From NCBI GenBank assembly GCA_018991295.1, contig JAGKSZ010000139.1:1-8521 (forward strand): a stretch of DNA of 8,521 nt. The letters run 5' to 3'. Within the stretch, counting starts at the first letter, position 1. Each line of letters begins with the position of its first letter. A program made the position numbers and the translations under genes. The notes beneath the pieces are model-generated. The model did no database searches. It was not told where the DNA came from and saw only the letters and a program-made list of their open reading frames with translations. Of the stretch, positions 6,489 to 8,521 are shown in pieces. Origin of the DNA: Porphyrobacter sp. (GTDB lineage Bacteria > Pseudomonadota > Alphaproteobacteria > Sphingomonadales > Sphingomonadaceae).

Positions 6489-6859
6489 GCGCCCGCACGC
6501 CCCAGCAGCGCCATGAGGCCGACCAGCGCGGCCGCGAGGGCGAGGCCGAGGCCGCGATGTTCCTTGCGCAGGCCGGCTGGCGGATCGTGGCCGAACGGGT
6601 CAAGACCAAGGCGGGCGAGATCGATCTGGTCGCGGCGCGCAGCGGACTTGTCGCCTTTGTCGAGGTCAAATGGCGCGCCCGCAGCACAGACCTTGGCGAT
6701 GCCATCGACGAACGCCGCTTGGCGCGGGTCGCGGCGGCGGTGGAACTGGTGTGGCAGGATTATGCCACGCAGGGCGAGGATATCCGCATCGATGTCCTGC
6801 TGCTTGCACCGGGCCGCAAACCCACCCACATCGAAAACGCGTGGATGCCCTTTGGCTGA
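6485..6859 (+). CDS. yraN: YraN family (UPF0102) PD-(D/E)xK nuclease-fold protein
   Basis: A 124-residue protein, typical length for UPF0102. It shows the restriction-endonuclease-like core: GREGEAEA at 16-23, D47 in GEIDLV (44-49), and E60 and K62 in FVEVKWR (58-64), which together are the D...ExK metal-binding set. The segment AIDERRLARVAAAVELVW (73-90) is the conserved helix that follows. All core residues are intact, so it could be catalytically active, but the physiological role of the family is poorly defined; links to Holliday-junction or recombination processing are based on fold. The start ATG shares bases with the rsmI stop (ATGA), with AAGGG just upstream at 6477-6481. The pairing with rsmI and nearby lpoA is widespread in Proteobacteria and supports the assignment. 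Confidence 0.92.
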   Translation: MSARTPQQRHEADQRGREGEAEAAMFLAQAGWRIVAERVKTKAGEIDLVAARSGLVAFVEVKWRARSTDLGDAIDERRLARVAAAVELVWQDYATQGEDIRIDVLLLAPGRKPTHIENAWMPFG

Positions 6860-6880
6860 TCCACCCCGGAGCCTGAGAGA

Positions 6881-7843
6881 ATGACCTTGCGCATCGCGGT
6901 CCAGATGGACCCCATCGACACCATCAAGATCGCCGGAGACAGCTCGTTTGCGCTGATGCTGGCAGCACAGGCGCGCGGGTATCAGGTGTACGAATACCAC
7001 GTCGAAAGCCTCACCCTCGATGAGGATGACCGGCTGTTTGCCCATGCCTTCCCGGTGACCGTGCAGCGGGTGGAAGGCAACCACTTCACGCGTGGGTCAC
7101 AGGTGCGGCTCGATCTGGGGCGCGATATTGATGTGGTGCTGATGCGGCAGGACCCGCCGTTCCACATGGGCTACATCACCGCCACGCACCTCTTGGAACG
7201 CATCGCGGCAGAGACGCTGGTGGTCAATGATCCGGCCAATGTCCGCAATTCCCCGGAAAAGGTGATGGTCCTGAACTATCGCCGCTTCATGCCGCCGACA
7301 CTGGTGACCCGCAGTGTCGACGAAGTGCGCCGCTTCATGGCCAAGCACGGCGCCATCGTCGTCAAGCCGATCCACGGCAATGGCGGCAAGGCGATCTTCC
7401 GCGTCCCCGAAAATGGCGAAAACCTGACCGCGCTGTTCGAAGTGTTCAACCAGACCTGGCCTGAACCCCACATGGTCCAGCCCTTCCTCCCCGAGGTCGC
7501 CCAGGGGGACAAACGCATTGTGCTGATCGATGGCGAGGTGGCAGGCGCCATCAACCGGGTGCCGGGGGAGGGCGAGTTCCGCTCCAACCTCGCCATGGGC
7601 GGCAGCGCCCAGCCTACCGCGCTTACCCCCCGCGAGGAGGAAATCTGCGCCGCGCTTGGCCCGGACCTCAAACGCCTTGGCCTCACCTTCGTCGGCATCG
7701 ACGTGATCGGGGGACAGTGGCTAACCGAAATCAATGTCACATCGCCCACCGGCATCGTGGCGATTGACCGGTTCAACAACACTGATACGGCAGGGATGAT
7801 CTGGGACGCGATCGAACGGCGGCTGGCGACACGCCGCGCCTGA
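6881..7843 (+). CDS. gshB: Glutathione synthetase (GshB)
   Basis: A 320-residue ATP-grasp ligase of the usual length. In the cytoplasm it joins gamma-glutamylcysteine and glycine using ATP, the second step of glutathione synthesis; gshA is not in the window. Visible motifs: LRIAVQMDPI at the N-terminus, MRQDPPF at 88-94, VNDP at 115-118, the ATP-binding KPIHGNGGK at 162-170, GDKRI at 209-213, RVP at 226-228, EFRSNLAMGG at 232-241, GIDVIG at 272-277 and the metal-binding LTEINVTSPTG at 281-291. GGAG at 6868-6871 lies 9 bases before the ATG, supporting this start. It follows yraN by 21 bases and precedes the DedA gene by 27, so the four rightward genes are probably one transcript. No truncation or altered key residue is evident. 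Confidence 0.97.
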   Translation: MTLRIAVQMDPIDTIKIAGDSSFALMLAAQARGYQVYEYHVESLTLDEDDRLFAHAFPVTVQRVEGNHFTRGSQVRLDLGRDIDVVLMRQDPPFHMGYITATHLLERIAAETLVVNDPANVRNSPEKVMVLNYRRFMPPTLVTRSVDEVRRFMAKHGAIVVKPIHGNGGKAIFRVPENGENLTALFEVFNQTWPEPHMVQPFLPEVAQGDKRIVLIDGEVAGAINRVPGEGEFRSNLAMGGSAQPTALTPREEEICAALGPDLKRLGLTFVGIDVIGGQWLTEINVTSPTGIVAIDRFNNTDTAGMIWDAIERRLATRRA

Positions 7844-7870
7844 CCTCTCCCGAAACGGATAAACAGAGCA

Positions 7871-8488
7871 ATGACGGACTATCTTATCGGGCTGGTCGAG
7901 ACCTGGGGCTATCTCGGGGTGGCGCTGGCGATGTTCCTCGAAAACGTGTTTCCGCCGATCCCGTCGGAGGTGATCATGGGCCTCACCGGCATGGCGGTCG
8001 CCGATGGCAAGCTCGATTTTACAGGAGCGGTGGCGGCGGGCACGGCGGGCGCGGTGCTGGGCAACTGGGTGTGGTACTGGATCGGGCGGGTGGTGGGCTA
8101 TGCCCGCTTCAAGCCGCTGATCGACCGCTTTGGCCGCTGGTTGACGCTTGACTGGGCCGAGGTCGAAAAGATCGTCGGCATCTTCAAACGCTTCGATAAT
8201 GCCATCGTGTTCTGGGCACGGTTCCTACCGCAGGTGCGCACGATGATCTCGCTTCCCGCGGGGATGCTGTTGATGTCGCAGGCCCGGTTCCTGCTGTGGA
8301 CGCTGCTGGGCACCGGGGTCTGGAATGCGGTGCTGATCGGCGCGGGCTACATCCTGCGCAACGAATTCAGCCAGTTCGATGACTATTATGGCTGGGTCGC
8401 GGTGGTGATGATTGCCGGGGTGGTGGCGCTTTACCTTTATCGGGTGGTCACCTGGAAGCCCGCCGCAACGCGTGACGATCAGGCATAG
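7871..8488 (+). CDS. DedA/VTT-domain inner-membrane protein
   Basis: A 205-residue multi-pass inner-membrane protein of the DedA (SNARE-associated/VTT) family. Family members support membrane homeostasis, proton-motive-force balance and lipid carrier or phospholipid translocation. Hydrophobic segments lie at about 12-30, 52-72, 110-130, 138-162 and 174-192. Conserved sites are FLENVFPPIPSE at 22-33, with acidic E24 and E33 where DedA proteins have essential acidic residues, and RFLPQVRTMISLPAG at 117-131, with the paired arginines R117 and R123 six residues apart. It is the last rightward gene in the window, 27 bases after gshB. The ribosome binding site is weak (partial GGAT at 7857-7860). 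Family is clear; which paralogue (YqjA, YghB, DedA-like) and which substrate cannot be told from sequence, so no symbol is given. Confidence 0.92.
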   Translation: MTDYLIGLVETWGYLGVALAMFLENVFPPIPSEVIMGLTGMAVADGKLDFTGAVAAGTAGAVLGNWVWYWIGRVVGYARFKPLIDRFGRWLTLDWAEVEKIVGIFKRFDNAIVFWARFLPQVRTMISLPAGMLLMSQARFLLWTLLGTGVWNAVLIGAGYILRNEFSQFDDYYGWVAVVMIAGVVALYLYRVVTWKPAATRDDQA

Positions 8489-8521
8489 AAGACGCCGGCG
8501 GCCCTAACCTCTGGGATGGGG
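8489..8521. other. 33 bases after the DedA gene, nothing recognised
   Basis: No ribosome binding site with a start codon, no stem-loop followed by a T-run and no repeat can be supported in these last bases. The rightward operon therefore has no visible terminator within the window. Confidence 0.3.

Noticed and set aside
1..8521. Search for mobile elements, tRNA genes, CRISPR arrays, toxin-antitoxin or defence islands
   Set aside because: No transposase or integrase reading frame, no regularly spaced repeats, no tRNA-like cloverleaf and no break in gene density were found; the window reads as ordinary core chromosome. YraN and MoxR occur in such systems, but here they sit in conserved housekeeping contexts.

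Overview
The window is GC-rich, densely coded chromosomal DNA, most likely from an alphaproteobacterium of the order Sphingomonadales (Erythrobacter/Novosphingobium type). The taxonomy is inferred from base composition, the form of the ParE, RsmI and GshB proteins and the gene mix; no rRNA or other taxonomic marker is present. I see nine protein genes, no RNA genes, no insertion sequences, no CRISPR array and no prophage genes. No stretch longer than about 80 bases lacks a gene.

The layout is two divergent blocks meeting near 5600. Leftward from 5589 run lpoA (a lipoprotein activator of penicillin-binding proteins), parE (topoisomerase IV subunit B), a small exported protein of unknown function, an exported serine hydrolase of the penicillin-recognising fold, and the first 106 codons of a MoxR-type AAA+ ATPase cut by the window edge. 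Gaps in this block are 57, 9, 25 and 81 bases. The parE stop codon overlaps the ribosome binding site of the next gene. Rightward from 5616 run rsmI (16S rRNA 2'-O-methyltransferase), yraN (UPF0102, PD-(D/E)xK nuclease fold), gshB (glutathione synthetase) and a DedA-family membrane protein. Gaps there are a 4-base overlap, 21 and 27 bases, which looks like one operon.

The core is the widely conserved lpoA / rsmI-yraN arrangement: lpoA and rsmI start only 26 bases apart on opposite strands. In E. coli the same genes (yraM, yraL, yraN) are neighbours, but there yraN follows lpoA, whereas here it follows rsmI. Functions are mostly housekeeping: envelope growth (LpoA, DedA, perhaps the exported pair), chromosome decatenation (ParE), ribosome modification (RsmI) and redox buffering (GshB).

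I found no convincing new multi-gene system. The least understood part is 402-2319. There an exported unknown protein with two cysteines sits directly before an exported serine hydrolase that has the SxxK, SDN and KGGS motifs but no visible beta-lactamase omega-loop motif and a longer SDN-to-KGGS interval. It resembles the ORF12 family named after the clavulanic acid cluster rather than true beta-lactamases.
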